A DNA stretch of 64,000 nucleotides from Zygaena filipendulae (Eukaryota; Arthropoda; Insecta; Lepidoptera; Zygaenidae): contig OU015651.1 of NCBI GenBank assembly GCA_907165275.2, forward strand, positions 3,122,501 through 3,186,500, read 5' to 3'. Each line of letters begins with the position of its first letter. Positions within the stretch are counted from its first letter, which is position 1. The notes beneath the pieces were generated by a model. It made no database searches, was not told the origin of the DNA, and saw only the letters and a program-made list of their open reading frames with translations. The position numbers and the translations under genes are program-made. This document shows positions 11,894-23,611 of this stretch, piece after piece.

Positions 11894-12279
11894 TAGGGTT
11901 GCCACCTTTTTTTGGAAAAGATATAGTATTTTTCCGAAAAAAAACGTGCAAAAATATAGTATTTTTGGGAAATGCAGGGAAAAAAATAGTACAAAAATAT
12001 TTTGTAATCTTTAAGTGGGCAGCATTCATCCACAAATTATTGCATGCTAGTTTGACAGTTGACGTTTTGTTGCCGGGTATGCGTTTCGTTCTGAAATTCC
12101 CCGAGCTGCGCTGCGGGTGCGTTCCAGACCAGTCACAGCTGTAATATAAAAAAGCGCGACAGTTGAATTAGGCATAAAAATAAAGTATTTTTCGTGTTAT
12201 ATTATTTTTCTATAATATATAGTACAATTGACTGAAATATAGTACGATACTATATAATATAGTACGGGTGGCAACCCTT
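11894..12279. mobile_element. hAT-like MITE with exact 8-bp target duplication
   Basis: Termini TAGGGTTGCCACC and GGTGGCAACCCTT are inverted repeats. GTTATATC flanks both sides (11886-11893 and 12280-12287). The 386-bp interior is AT-rich with repeated ATATAGTA motifs and encodes nothing. TIR sequence and 8-bp duplication fit the hAT superfamily. Confidence 0.85.
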
Positions 12280-12877
12280 GTTATATCCATCCCAAGTTCA
12301 CAGCTGCTATCGTCGGATAAGTTTCATTCTGACTTCTGTCTGCTTATTTGCTTTTAATTCGCAGCGTGAGAATCGAACGTCAGTTATTAAACTTTACAAC
12401 CGCGACATACGTGTGACTCTCACTTTCAATTGGGGAATCGTAATGAAAGTTTTCTCACATTCTTATTTACAAAATATGCATAACTATAATAACTTAAAAT
12501 TTCACGGAAAAAACTGTTTCCCATAACCACGATATAATTGTTATTATAATTACGCCGTGTAACATTAAGTTCATAAGTGAAAAATTCACAAATTATGTAA
12601 GTACCTTACTTAAGTTACTCGTATCCGTTAAGTTTTCTACCAAAATGTATACGTTTTTATCATTTATTTTTTGTGCTGTTGAATGTTAGGTATTATACTA
12701 ATTATCATTATAAATACAATATCTTTACATAGTATAAAATGAAGTCGCTTCCGCTGTGCACCCGGTGCTTGGGTTTAAACCCGATAAAAGCCAGCCTTTT
12801 ACCAAAGAATAGAGATTATATAAAGAAGCGGCACTCTCTGCCTCCCACCAATGGGCATGTTGACAATTTTTTTTTTT

Positions 12878-13191
12878 TAGCCCGTCTTGTAGATTACCTA
12901 ATAAAAAATATTGGACACGTATTTTTTTCTTTTTTTACGTAATCAAAAAATAACGGCGATACATTGAGTTGAAATTTCGCGTGACGTCACTATTCGGACA
13001 GTTTGTATCATAGATTTAGAATTTTTTTTGCTACATTCTAAATCTATGGTTTGTATGGTTTTTAGCGGTTAGTGACGTCACGAACCCCTCACCCTAAACT
13101 TTAACGCGCTTTATATCTGTATATTTTAATTTATTTGAAAAAGCAAAAAATACGTGTCTATTGTTTTTTTATTGTCTAACTGACGGACTAA
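12878..13191. mobile_element. TTAGTCCGTC MITE carrying GTGACGTCAC palindromes, copy 1
   Basis: The ends read TTAGCCCGTCTTGTAGA and GACGGACTAA in inverted arrangement, with subterminal GACACGTATTTTTT blocks. GTGACGTCAC occurs at 12981-12990 and 13072-13081, one per half. A 40-bp hairpin is inserted at 13009-13048. Copies at 22159-22429 and about 51060-51290. Confidence 0.7.
13009..13048. mobile_element. 40-bp hairpin insertion with 8-bp target duplication
   Basis: CATAGATTTAGAAT and ATTCTAAATCTATG are perfect 14-bp inverted repeats around a 12-base loop. GTTTGTAT is duplicated at 13001-13008 and 13049-13056. The sibling MITE at 22.3 kb has a single GTTTGTAT at this place, which is an empty site. 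Confidence 0.75.
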
Positions 13192-13319
13192 TTAGAATAA
13201 TGATTTTCAAAAGTAGTCCACATCCCCATTCCATGCCTCCTCATACCCCGCGAAAATGACCTTGGTAAAGAACGAGGAAAGTTTGATACGTCATGTTGAA
13301 TCTACTTGCGACAATTATT

Positions 13320-13350
13320 CACTGACAGCTGACAATCACTGTCAGCTCGC
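13320..13350. repeat. GACAGCTGACAATCACTGTCAGC fold-back region
   Basis: CTGACAGCTGAC and CACTGTCAGCTCGCTGTC form short inverted repeats. Isolated; no function inferred. Confidence 0.4.
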
Positions 13351-14369
13351 TGTCAACTTTCGATACGCACACACGCACAACACTTGTACGTACAAGTCGG
13401 CCGTCTTTACTTGTGGGAAAGTATACTTTGTTCATTTGTATGGAGTGTCGGGTTGCCGGGCTGCTTTTACGGTTTTCTATCGGGATTAAACCCGCAAACT
13501 GCAGGCTTTTATCGAGTTTAAACCCAAGCACCGCGCCGGTTTGATTACCCATCTATAATCGTAAGTGTAAGTATAAAAGGTACCTTAAAGAATAACAATT
13601 TTAATACATGGGTAGTGTGAACGTATCCTGAATACAGTTTAAGATAAACCTACCTATAAAACTGCATGCCCAGGTGGCTCGTTCGACTTGTTGGTGTCTT
13701 CGGAACACGTCCGACCTTGTATTTGTGAACGAACGTACATATGTCGGGCGATGCTGAATGCATTTTGATTGCGTTTATGTGGAACGTAACGGATTATTAT
13801 GCGGGAATTTCAATTTACACGATTTTATTGAACTAACTGTGCTAGCGACTTCTGTGCTAACGTGATTTTAGATTACGCACCGGATACCAACATAATATTC
13901 CAAATTAAAATCCTTCGAAAAGTAGCCTCTTTTGATCCCAAGACCACTATTTATCTACCTATCTCTAAATCTAAAGAGTTATCGATATATCTATCTCTAC
14001 TCTATTCACTAGCTATCGACGTTGAGTTTTGAGGTAAATCTTGCGACCGACAGATAAAAAAAATATCATAAGGCTGCAGTATCTTCCAATTCTACAAGTA
14101 TGTACCTAAATCAATAATATATTTACCATAATTATTTTTCACATGATATTTTGGATTGAATACCAGTGTAACATCTACCATTTCTTAAGAATAAAGTACG
14201 AACTAAATAAATTAAAGGAACACGAGTGCCGATTGCGCTTAATTTCATCAGTTTTGGTTTGGGTTCGGTATTGATTTGGTTTGGTTTTGATAATATAACG
14301 GTATGGTGAAATTTATGTTGAACGAAATACGATACGACTTATTTAATATTTAGGTAGACTAACCGCTCT

Positions 14370-14525
14370 CTCCGTATTTTCACCCGCGTCAATTTCGAAA
14401 TTCCCTCGAATTTTCCAAAACAATTTATATCGCGTTAATGTATAGAGTAGGTACCTACTTGAATTAGGTAGGTACTTCGCGCTTATGAATTTTGGTATTC
14501 CCCGCGAATTCTTTGGTTCCGAGGC
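14370..14525. repeat. Two fragments of GCGGTTTCACC-type repeat flanking TAGGTACC simple sequence
   Basis: TTTTCACCCGCGTCAATTTC at the left and the related ATTTTGGTATTCCCCGCGAA further right, separated by a GTAGGTACCTACTTGAATTA stretch. Degenerate. Confidence 0.4.
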
Positions 14526-15194
14526 AAAAATTGTAATATATCCATTAACAACTACTAAACACAAATGGGTTTACTGTGACATGGAGATCAATGATGACGT
14601 GTGATGAGTGTGACTTGCATAGGAACGCAAATAAGACGAACGAAAGACATTTTTTTATAGACGGAAGAAATGTATTCTACTGCTCTATTAGTTCACATAT
14701 TGAATATAACTTATATTCAATATACTATTGTATACTGTACATACGGCAACATTACCATACTGATTACACAATGCAGCGGCAGTTTCATACGGGATGTTGC
14801 TTGTGCAAGTATTCATAAACCTCAATTAAGTTGTTTTTTTAGAGAGTATTGATTTTTTTCAATAATCTAGAAAACTAAACAGGTATTTAGTAGAAATCTA
14901 CTAATATGTAGATAAAAAAGTATCATTAGCCCAGATTTGATGCATTACTTGAATCAATAAGTACTGGTACTTACTTATTTACTTACTTACTTACAAATAC
15001 ATGCAACATAATATTACACTCCATTCGATGTTTTTGGAACGAAGTTATTTTTATTTTTATTTAAACTGATTATTATTATTAGTATCTTTAAGTACATTGA
15101 ACATACTTACCTACCTATATTTATCAAAAATTGAGAGGGGACGAAGAGTAAGAGAATACAAAATTTTGATTTCATACTACATATTTTTTGCATG

Positions 15195-15315
15195 TCTATT
15201 TTTTTATCTGTCTGTGTCCTCAGGTTAATCTCCGAAACAACTGAACGTATTATCATGTTGCTTTCACTTATAGCTTAAGCTTAGCTTGAAGCAAGTTATT
15301 GGCTTTGTTTCGTAA
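15195..15315 (-). repeat. (TCTG)n-tailed GCGGTTTCACC subfamily fragment
   Basis: Contains CTGTCTGTGTCCTCAGG, ACTGAACGTATTATCATG and TTGGCTTTGTTTCG. Same subfamily as 33790-34125, opposite to 35317-35630. Confidence 0.45.
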
Positions 15316-15997
15316 TAAGTAAATTTTTATTTTTTTTAAATAAAGAAAGCTTAGGCAAAGGTCTAGAACATCGAAAATAATGAAGAATGACGATCGACAG
15401 TAAGTACAAGACACAAAACTATTTTATAGGCGATTGGTGATAATTTGTACGTGGAAGTAACCCACGAATCACAATATCGATCAAGTTAAAAAATCTCAAT
15501 CTCGAGTCTAGACTGAGCGTAAAAGAATGAGTCATCGAAGTCAATCACCCATCGTTTTTTATGCAACATCTCAGTACAAAACGTTACGTCAACCTATCCT
15601 TTATTCAAAGTAGGTACACAGACATACTCGTATAATATAACGTTACGCCCACAATCGAGTGTTGTTGCAAGAATCGTTTCACGTAGTATTGCGATTAATT
15701 TAAATAAAAGTCATTCTTTATTCTGATCTTACGATTAGTCTTTGCAGGTCAATCCTGGTTCCATTATCGAATTGAAAGCGTATGAACAAAAGAACGTCGA
15801 GGTGCATTACGAACGGCGCGGCGTACCTAAATCTAGGCAGCACGATGAATACCGCCCGTAGAAGATTAATTTCGATCAAATCTAAGGTGTTCTTTTTTTA
15901 ATTTATAGCACGAAGTTCTTTATCGCATGGTATACGGATGGTTGTGAAACTTCATTTTCCGTCACGGCGTCAGGCGCCATACGGCTGCTCTATGGAA

Positions 15998-16093
15998 TAA
16001 CAAAAAAAATTAAAACCGACTTCCAAAAACACACAACTAAAAAGCTAAAAATAACAAAATACCGATTTAATCCAACAGACAAAAATACACATA
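15998..16093 (+). repeat. Truncated fragment of the 1.3-kb element (left arm only)
   Basis: Starts TAACAAAAAAAATTAAAACC as copy C does and follows its left hairpin arm for about 95 bases, then stops. There is no right arm. Confidence 0.65.
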
Positions 16094-16324
16094 AACGACA
16101 AAAGTATCCATAATACAAGCTCTACTTAGTTTGGGACCAGGTGGCGCTGTGTGATAATGTCCAAGTAGTAGTAGTAGTTATTTGTAACACAAAAAGTTCA
16201 CAGCATTACTGTAAAACTAAGGCACTGTGAAGTTAAACTTTTTTAAGAACACTACGGACCGCATGATTAAACGTAAAACTTAATTATTTTGATAAGTCGA
16301 ATGAATATTCGCATTAACCATACG

Positions 16325-16445
16325 TATTAGCCAGTTTTACAGCTGAGAGCGTGCGGCGCGCGGCGGTGTGACCGTTAACGGTCACGGTCCGGCGCCGCAC
16401 GGGTTTACGGTCTGCGGTATCATTGCCGATCACAGCTGCATCTCA
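16325..16445. other. Isolated GC-rich patch with nested inverted repeats
   Basis: GTGACCGTTAACGGTCAC (about 16368-16385) is a perfect palindrome, enclosed by GTGCGGCGC and GCGCCGCAC. The patch stands out in an AT-rich intron. It may be a MITE core or a regulatory element; no coding frame. Confidence 0.4.
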
Positions 16446-16507
16446 CGGAATCTCACACATAGTAGGTATGGTTAGCAATAGAAATAACTACTATATAAAC
16501 AGATTTC

Positions 16508-16900
16508 ACTGTCAAAATGTTATAAGATTACAATGTAGAGCCAATTTCTAACTCCACACGCCCTCACTCTACAAGGCCTAGAACTTCACAAACACCTTAG
16601 TCAAAATATGTGGCTTGGCCATTTAGTTACTATAAGAACTATTGTATAACAGAAAAGTATTGAACACTGGATACATTTTTCACCTGACGTCCATATGAAT
16701 GTAGCGAAAGGGCCAAGCCTTAGATAAATGATTGGTCTCCGCTGCGCTCCGACCGCAGCGGAGACCAATCATTTATCTAAGGGCCAAGCCATATATTTGG
16801 ACTAAGATATAGAATTTGTGAAGTTAGACCTTAAAGATTTAGGGCGTGTAGAGTTAGAGTCTTGGCTCTACATGTGGTTTGACAACTTCTTGACAGTGCA
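16508..16900. mobile_element. MITE with about 95-bp inverted arms, interrupted by a 63-bp hairpin
   Basis: The arms at about 16535-16630 and 16782-16878 are reverse complements with scattered mismatches (GGCTTGGCC / GGCCAAGCC next to the loop; ATGTAGAGCCAA / TTGGCTCTACAT further out). The outer ends read CACTGTCAA and TTGACAGTG. No clear target duplication and no coding capacity. Confidence 0.65.
16719..16781. mobile_element. 63-bp hairpin insertion with 8-bp target duplication
   Basis: Perfect 27-bp arms, beginning CTTAGATAAATGATTGGTCT, enclose the 9-base loop GCTCCGACC. GGCCAAGC is duplicated at 16711-16718 and 16782-16789. The opposite arm of the host MITE has this octamer once, which gives the pre-insertion state. 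Confidence 0.8.
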
Positions 16901-17169
16901 AGTCATATGGTCTCGTGAGGGTCTCGTCTTGGCAACATTTTTTGTAAGTTGTTTGAGACATTTTTTTTTTCTTTTTTGCGGTGTATTTCTTGCACATCAG
17001 AGGCGCCTTTTTTATAGCCCACTCTCTATCTTTGCCTTTTTTCTTTCTTAGTTTACTATTTATAATATTATAATAAGTGATAGATCAGGGCAGGAGTCTC
17101 ATACAAACTTCCATCCCCTATAGGTTAAGGGATTGGAGGATAAAACTTACAAGTTTTATAATTTTTTTA

Positions 17170-17320
17170 TTGTTTGTGTACTAATAACAGCTTACATACA
17201 AAATTTCAACTTTCTAGGACATTAGGAAATAATAGTGAGTCAGTGACGAAACCAGGGTTTTTTTAGGTAAGTATTTCCATAATAAACGCGAGTGAAACCG
17301 CGGGGAACAGCTAGTAGTTA
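17170..17320 (-). repeat. GCGGTTTCACCCGCG-family copy
   Basis: Ends ACGCGAGTGAAACCGCGGGG AACAGCTAGTA; the inner part is degenerate. Confidence 0.45.
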
Positions 17321-17877
17321 AATATACCAAGAATTAAAGTTCTACAGAGATAACCCATCTGTTTGAACACCCTATTAGATTGCTCGAATTGTAATTTTTA
17401 TTTCATTAAAATGAAGCAATGTTACCTTTAACTAAAGTTTGATACTTTTATACTAACTACAGGGATTTTTTTTAACTGATATATTTTTATATGCGCATTG
17501 AAGTTAGCAACAAACAAAAATAGTGGTGCTTATAAAATCTTGACAACGTTGTAATTTGTCTAACTGCAGGAAGCGTGTCCAGTCCAATTGAATTCACCTT
17601 GGAATCGATCAGTTTGCCGCGTGATCGGCGAACTGTGAAATGGTTTGCGTCAATGCATTCTTGATAATAATCATTATTATCGTTAACGAATTGATACATT
17701 CTATCAATGTTTTACTAATAGTTTTTAGCCTTTAGGTAATCATTGTAACATAACGGATGACGCTGAAGTCGTAACGTCCGCGCTTCGTCTCTGATAAAAA
17801 AACAGATTATTATCTCAAGTTCTCTATATACCTGGCACAATGGAATCATATACATATAGCAGAGCATAATCTTATCT

Positions 17878-18140
17878 AATATATATAAATCACGTGTCAC
17901 GTTGTTTGTCCGCGATGGACTCCGAAACTACTGAACCAATTTTGATAAAATTTTGTAACCATTTATAATATGGTCCAACTTAAAAGATAGGATATTTTTT
18001 ATCCCGGAATTCCCGCGGGAACTCCGGCACTAATGCGGGGAACAGCTAATCACCGTAAACTACTAGAGTACTTTTTCCCGCAACCACCGCGGGAACTCCG
18101 AAATTACCGCGGATGAAATCGCGGGGACAGCTAGTCCTTA
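17878..18140 (-). repeat. GCGGTTTCACCCGCG-family copies, reverse, two in series
   Basis: Contains ATATATAAATCACGTGTCAC, GTCCGCGATGGACTCCGAAA and TTCCCGCGGGAACTCC, ending GAAATCGCGGGGACAGCTAG. Same subfamily as the tandem array at 52658-53341. Confidence 0.6.
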
Positions 18141-18275
18141 CTATAAATGCGAAAGTGAGTTTGTTCGGCTCTACCGATCGTCATGAAATTCTGCATAGAC
18201 GTTGTCAGGGGTATCTATACTTAAAAAGAGCTATAATTCCGGACTCCGAAATTATAGCGGGCAAACATCTAGTTG
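18135..18275 (-). repeat. GCGGTTTCACCCGCG-family fragment
   Basis: CTATAAATGCGAAAGTGAG, GACGTTGTCAGGGGTATC and CCGAAATTATAGCGGGCAAA. Degenerate. Confidence 0.45.
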
Positions 18276-18857
18276 GATTTAAAACATTCTACACAATGTA
18301 TGTAATGTATTCCTTATTTTACTCACTAATTTTAAAAAGAATTACCTAGGTACATACTCTTAGCATGGCGTTTCGTTCTAGTGAGTTGCCAATTACGAAA
18401 ACCCAGTAACAAAAAACCTTAAGCGTAAGTATTCTGTTAATTTTTTTGCAAAAAAAAATCCGAAAATTAAAAAGTATTAAAATATTAAACAAGCTTTTGA
18501 AAATTAAAGAAATGAATTATTTCTATATAAAGTCGGAGGCCTTACAAAAGAGGCAGTTTGATTACGTACATGTGAAAATCGAAGGCGACCAATGAAGGAT
18601 GACGATTGCAAGTTGCCGCTGCGTTCAGGAATTCGCTGAGAAATCGTTGCGGCTTGAATTATTTATCTATCGTTGGGTTGTTGGCTGTTGGCAGTGTTTG
18701 TCGGTTATGGTTTCTAGCACGGTGAAATGTCTTTGGTTAGTATGGACTAATTGCAAATAACAATCATGCATCTGAAGTTCACTGAGCCACAGATAATAAT
18801 AATACTATACTAGTACTGAGCTGAGCGGGCAGTTCAAGCTAGAGTTAGATATCAGTT

Positions 18858-19092
18858 GGACGGAGATAAGCAATAACATGTTAACCCACAAAATGAAGTT
18901 ATTGATTCAGAACGATTTATTGAGAGTTAGAGAACGTTTTTTAACTATGTGTTTACCTTATTACATTGTTTAAATATGTAATTGAATATTGAACATCAAA
19001 AATTTGACACAAAATGGCGCTATAATTTTAAAACTTTAATTTACTCAAAATTTCTCTAGTGTGGGTTAACACACTATTGCTTATCTATGTCC
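18858..19092 (+). mobile_element. GGAC...GTCC MITE, copy 2, with 4-bp target duplication
   Basis: Starts GGACGGAGATAAGCAATAAC, ends ATTGCTTATCTATGTCC. AGTT flanks both sides (18854-18857 and 19093-19096). Interior close to copies 3 and 4. Confidence 0.85.
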
Positions 19093-19429
19093 AGTTAACA
19101 CAAAAACCGTTTAGCTGGTAGATAAAGAATGCTGCAAACAGAAATATTGCCGCAAACTACTTGCTCCCACTTTATCAGCTAGAAATAATGAACAATTAAG
19201 TAGATATTAAACAACTCTTATGATATACGTAATATAATATATTTAATAATAATAATGCGCTAAATGCTGCTCCCACCTCAAAATCTTCGCAACAGTACTC
19301 TCATCTAGACATCTAGACATATTGAAGTATCTGTTTGTAATTTCAAATTAACAGCTTTTCACTAAATGTACCTATCCGAAAGTATATACGGAACTGACAT
19401 CAAAAACATCAATTTTTAAAAATTTTCTT

Positions 19430-19590
19430 TATCTGTCTGTCGGTCTGTCTGTCTGTTTGTTCCGGGTAATCTCTGAAAGGGCTGGACCGATTTTAACGGG
19501 ACTGTCACTGGCAGATAGCTGATGTTATAAGGAGTAACTTAGGCTACTTTTATCCCGGAATTCCCGCTCTGAAATTACCGATTAAATTAA
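19430..19590 (-). repeat. (TCTG)n-tailed GCGGTTTCACC subfamily copy
   Basis: TATCTGTCTGTCGGTCTGTC at one end, then CTGGACCGATTTTAACGGGA and TATCCCGGAATTCCCG. The head is lost. Counterpart of 42672-42880. Confidence 0.55.
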
Positions 19591-20411
19591 GATAGACGAA
19601 TCGTTAAATCACCTATCTCTGATGACGAATTGCATATCGAAAAGATCATGAGAAAAAATGTGTTTTTGCTTATGATCTATTGTGTGTGACATGAGCACTT
19701 GTATACGTCCCAATTAATCGCCATTCATCAAACGAACGCAGGGCCCCCGGAATGTGAGTTTATGATGAATGTAGGTAACTTTACATTAGTTTCTAACCAA
19801 ATACGATGTGAATTTCTTGTTACTCTACCGAAAAGTTTTGTAATTGGTATAGTAGCTACACTTAATTATCTATTGTATGTAAATCGTTTGGGATCCCGTA
19901 CAAAATGAACGCTATCCTAACCTCCAAAGTAGTAAAGTGAGTTTGTATTACGTAACTAAATACATAGCTTTATATTATCTTTTCTTTAGTGTTGCCAACG
20001 GCATTGATCTCGTCAATTTTAAATTTTAAATCTACCACTTATCTTTGTTGCTTCTAATAATTGTTAGATATAAACCTTGAAATTAATATGATCGCTTGAA
20101 GAAGTTTTAGTTTTAATCAAATCCATTTAAATGCAATTAGCCCAAAAGAAGTTCAAGTTTAAATGTTTTTAAAGATTTTATTTTATTTTTATTGTTTCTT
20201 ACCTATTTAATAACAAGCATATTTAATGAGAGAATTTTGCATTAATGAAGTTATTTTTTTATAACATAGTTGAGTATTTAAGTAATACCTACTGTTATTG
20301 TTCTGAGAGTAATACCTATTTTGTTTATGAACATGAAACTTACAGTAGAAAATGCATGTTGAGAATGTAGAGATGGGTAACTGTGGGTAATGTATGACAG
20401 AGTTGTGTGTT

Positions 20412-20545
20412 TATGTCTTCTTCTTCTTCTTCTTTAATAATGGCGTCTATAATTATAATTTTCCAATGACAATGTTTCTTAATAATAACAATCTCTTCAT
20501 CTACTTCTTCAATTATGGCGAATCGCCAATGACAATGTTAGATTG
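20412..20545 (+). repeat. Two (CTT)n / ATGGCG...CCAATGACAATG repeat units
   Basis: CTTCTTCTTCTTCTTTAATAA then ATGGCGTC and CCAATGACAATG, followed by a second copy with CTACTTCTTCAATTATGGCG and CCAATGACAATG. Relatives at 57118-57180 and, inverted, 32975-33045. Confidence 0.5.
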
Positions 20546-21867
20546 TTCCCCAAGTTAAAACATGGCTCTTTTGAAAGTCATTTTCCTGCTCAGGGTCCAA
20601 AATAGATGCTGAAAAGTGACTGAAATAACGAAAAACGTGACACGCGTGTTTTCGATACGGCTTTCACTCGTCAACAACCGTGTTTATGTCGAGTCCTTAG
20701 GCAGTTTAGGTGCGTTTGCACCTATTTTGACACTTCTTATTTGCTTGAACAATGACGTTCAGAGAAACTTCTGACTTTACTAATAAACTTTTCGTGACAA
20801 AACAATACAAAAAAATAGTACTGTAGTTTGTGAATTTATCCAAAAGGGATGCACACCTAATTTCTATTTTAAAAATACATGAAGAACTCTTGTCTTGCAC
20901 CGAAAATCTTAGGGAATCATGGTTAAGGCATAAAAAGGTGTAGGTATATAAACAAAAGGCATTCGGCCTCAAAGGATATGAACAGGTTTGTGATATGCAA
21001 TGCCAATCGATACGTGATACGTAGGTATGCAAAGAATGCAGCCCACTCCGCCCGGCAACGTTGTCAGAACTGAGAGGTACCTACCATTTAAGATAGCCAC
21101 AGATAAAATATACATTCTGAACGTGCTGAGCATATTTTCTTTGTTAGTTTTCTTATTTGAATATTTTATGGAATACGACTTTGGTTTAAACAAGACCTTC
21201 AAGGTGTTTGTACTTAAATAATACCTACCTTAATATACCTAAATTTACATTATGTTAATGAACATGGAATTCTTAATTCAATTTAGTTAGAGATAAAAAT
21301 ATTTATTTTTGTCAGAACATTCAAATTGGCTGCCTATTGTTTTCGCAATAATTAAAAGCAAAACAGTGATGGACGTTAGATTTATCTTTATCCTTCTACT
21401 TGCCTGCGCGATTCCCGCGTCGTCTCGTCATTGACGCACAATAAAAACATAACTTTACACAACAGCATCACATTTTTTACCGCATTCCATTTCACTGTCA
21501 CGTTGTGCTTCTTTATACAAATGCCCTTACAACATTATAATTTTTATTTTTATAAAACAAGATGGAAGCGTTCGCTCAAAGTCACATAGCGCGTTCGACT
21601 CATAAAAGTTACTCGTAGAAACTAAAGTGATTCGAATCACTTGGAACTATTAATATGCATGCCGAGTGTCCATATGTCAGGAGTAGTCAAGAGCAAGGCC
21701 TATACGTACCGTTTTTGTATAGATTTGTCATAAATAACTCGCACGTTAAATTGTTATGTAAAGAGACTCTACAATCTCTACATGACGTGTGATGAACAAT
21801 TTTTGAGTAGGTAATTTTAATGTGATTCATTCATAGAAGAGAAGCAGCTGATATTTACGTTATAATT

Positions 21868-21985
21868 GATGATATTTTGCCATGTTTATCTGTATCAGCT
21901 GGACAGCATCGTTCCTATGCTTCGCCAGGTGTCGCGGATTCGATTCGCGTATCAACGAAAATATTTGTGTTTTCCCAGAGTCTAA
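21868..21985 (+). repeat. SINE-like fragment with tRNA-type B-box resemblance
   Basis: The sequence around GTCGCGGATTCGATTCGCG and ACGAAAATATTTGTG resembles tRNA-derived lepidopteran SINE heads. It is too degenerate to name a parent tRNA. Confidence 0.35.
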
Positions 21986-22158
21986 AAAAGCAATATTTAA
22001 ATAATCAACTGCTTGTTTGGGACATTGAAGCTGTGCGATTATGTCCAACTTTGATCGAAGTGTCCAAGCATTGATATTATTATTAGATCAGTGGAAATGA
22101 TTCGATGGCTTTCATGTGATCACTGACGCGAGGAAAATTTGAAAATCAAAATTTTAAT

Positions 22159-22429
22159 TAGTCCGTCTTTTAGAAAATTAAAAATCATTAGACACGTATT
22201 TTTTTATTTTTCAAATAACTGAAAATACACAGAGATAAAGCGCATTAAAGTTTAGGGTGGGGGCTCGTGAGTCGTGATGTCACTTACCGCTACAAGCCGC
22301 CATACAAACTGCACTAGTTAGTGACGTCACGTGATATTTCAACTCAATGTATCGCTGTTATTTTTTGATTACGTAAAAAAAGAAAAAATACGTGTCGAAT
22401 ATTTTTTATTAATCTACAAGACGGACTAA
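22159..22429. mobile_element. TTAGTCCGTC MITE, copy 2
   Basis: Ends TAGTCCGTCTT and AAGACGGACTA are inverted, with subterminal GACACGTATTTTTTTA and AAAAAATACGTGTC. It has one GTGACGTCAC (22321-22330) and one mutated GTGATGTCAC (22274-22283). It provides the empty site for the 40-bp hairpin in copy 1. Confidence 0.75.
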
Positions 22430-22450
22430 AAGAAAAATAGTCAAATTATG

Positions 22451-22654
22451 CGTTTCTATACCGTTCGTCCGACTGTGATGAAACCGATTATGACAAAAAA
22501 ATTGCATTGTAACACATTGACACTGCTATTTAATTATACTTAAATTTTCTTGCGTATCTATACCGTTCGTCTGACTGTGATGAAACCGATTATGACAAAA
22601 AAAAATTCATTGTAACGCATTGACACTGCTATTTAATTATACTTAAATTTTCTA
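22451..22654 (+). repeat. Tandem duplication of a ~101-bp unit
   Basis: Both units contain CTATACCGTTCGTC, GATGAAACCGATTATGACAA and TGACACTGCTATTTAATTAT, with few differences. A recent local duplication. Confidence 0.8.
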
Positions 22655-23611
22655 AAGCAATAGCTTGTTTGTTTGTTTGTAGGGGGTAATAATAATAAAA
22701 ACTACTCAACAAATTTTAAAAATCAAACATAGGAAAGGTACTTTTTCTCGTAACAAAGACTTCTCGAGGGAGCCATTAGAACTATTCGTATATGGTTCGA
22801 GTAGTTTAATCGTTGGAACGGCTGAGTTTTAAAATAAAATAACGTATCTAATTTAATATTAACTATTTCTTCATCTAACTATATGCGTATGACATAACAC
22901 TACAGCCACAGAGAAATAAATATACGAAGTCTGTTGCGTAAATATGTATAGTAAATAATCGTCTCGCCACTATAATAACTCATTGACTGCACTCACATTT
23001 CAGTGTTTTATAATCCGGGGATCAGTATCTCTATTAAGTATATCTCATTATTCATCGCCGACCGGAAGATAGTTCAACGACCTTTATTTGCGTAATCTAC
23101 TTATTATAATATCTTCTTGCTTAACTCACTATACCAGTGAGGCAATCTTATAAATACGTCTAAGCGGGTGATAACTAATCAAATTGAAACAACACTAGCT
23201 ATTCGAGGAATAAAGAATAGTGATGTGCGTACTATGTTTGCTATAGAGAATAGCATTTGTTTGTGACCTTTGCCACAGTTGACAGAACGTAAAAAGAAAA
23301 CTCCTGTTATCACGAGAGTAATAATGTTAAGTAAATGCCCTAAAAACCACATAAATTGAGAAAGAACTTGTATCATAGAATCGCCGTCGAAGAATAGCGA
23401 CAAGTCTTTTTCAATGTAAAACTTAGGACCAAAAAGAATCGTAATACGATACACTCAATGCATGAATATATTATGTGTAAATAAAATTAAACATGTTTAT
23501 ATAAAAATTTGTTGCGCCATGTAGTTTATTCGTCCGTTTACCGGTCGGCATTTTGGATAATAACGAAGGCAGACTTTTTTTTGTATTTGCACGACGCGCG
23601 ACGACTCGACC

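Larger units (their letters stand above)
12750..13545. mobile_element. Element with GGTGCTTGGGTTTAAACCC inverted ends, hosting a nested MITE
   Basis: GGTGCTTGGGTTTAAACCCG at about 12763 and the inverted GAGTTTAAACCCAAGCACCG at about 13515 bound the region. A compact relative is at 58855-58980. The MITE at 12878-13191 sits inside. Limits are approximate. Confidence 0.5.
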
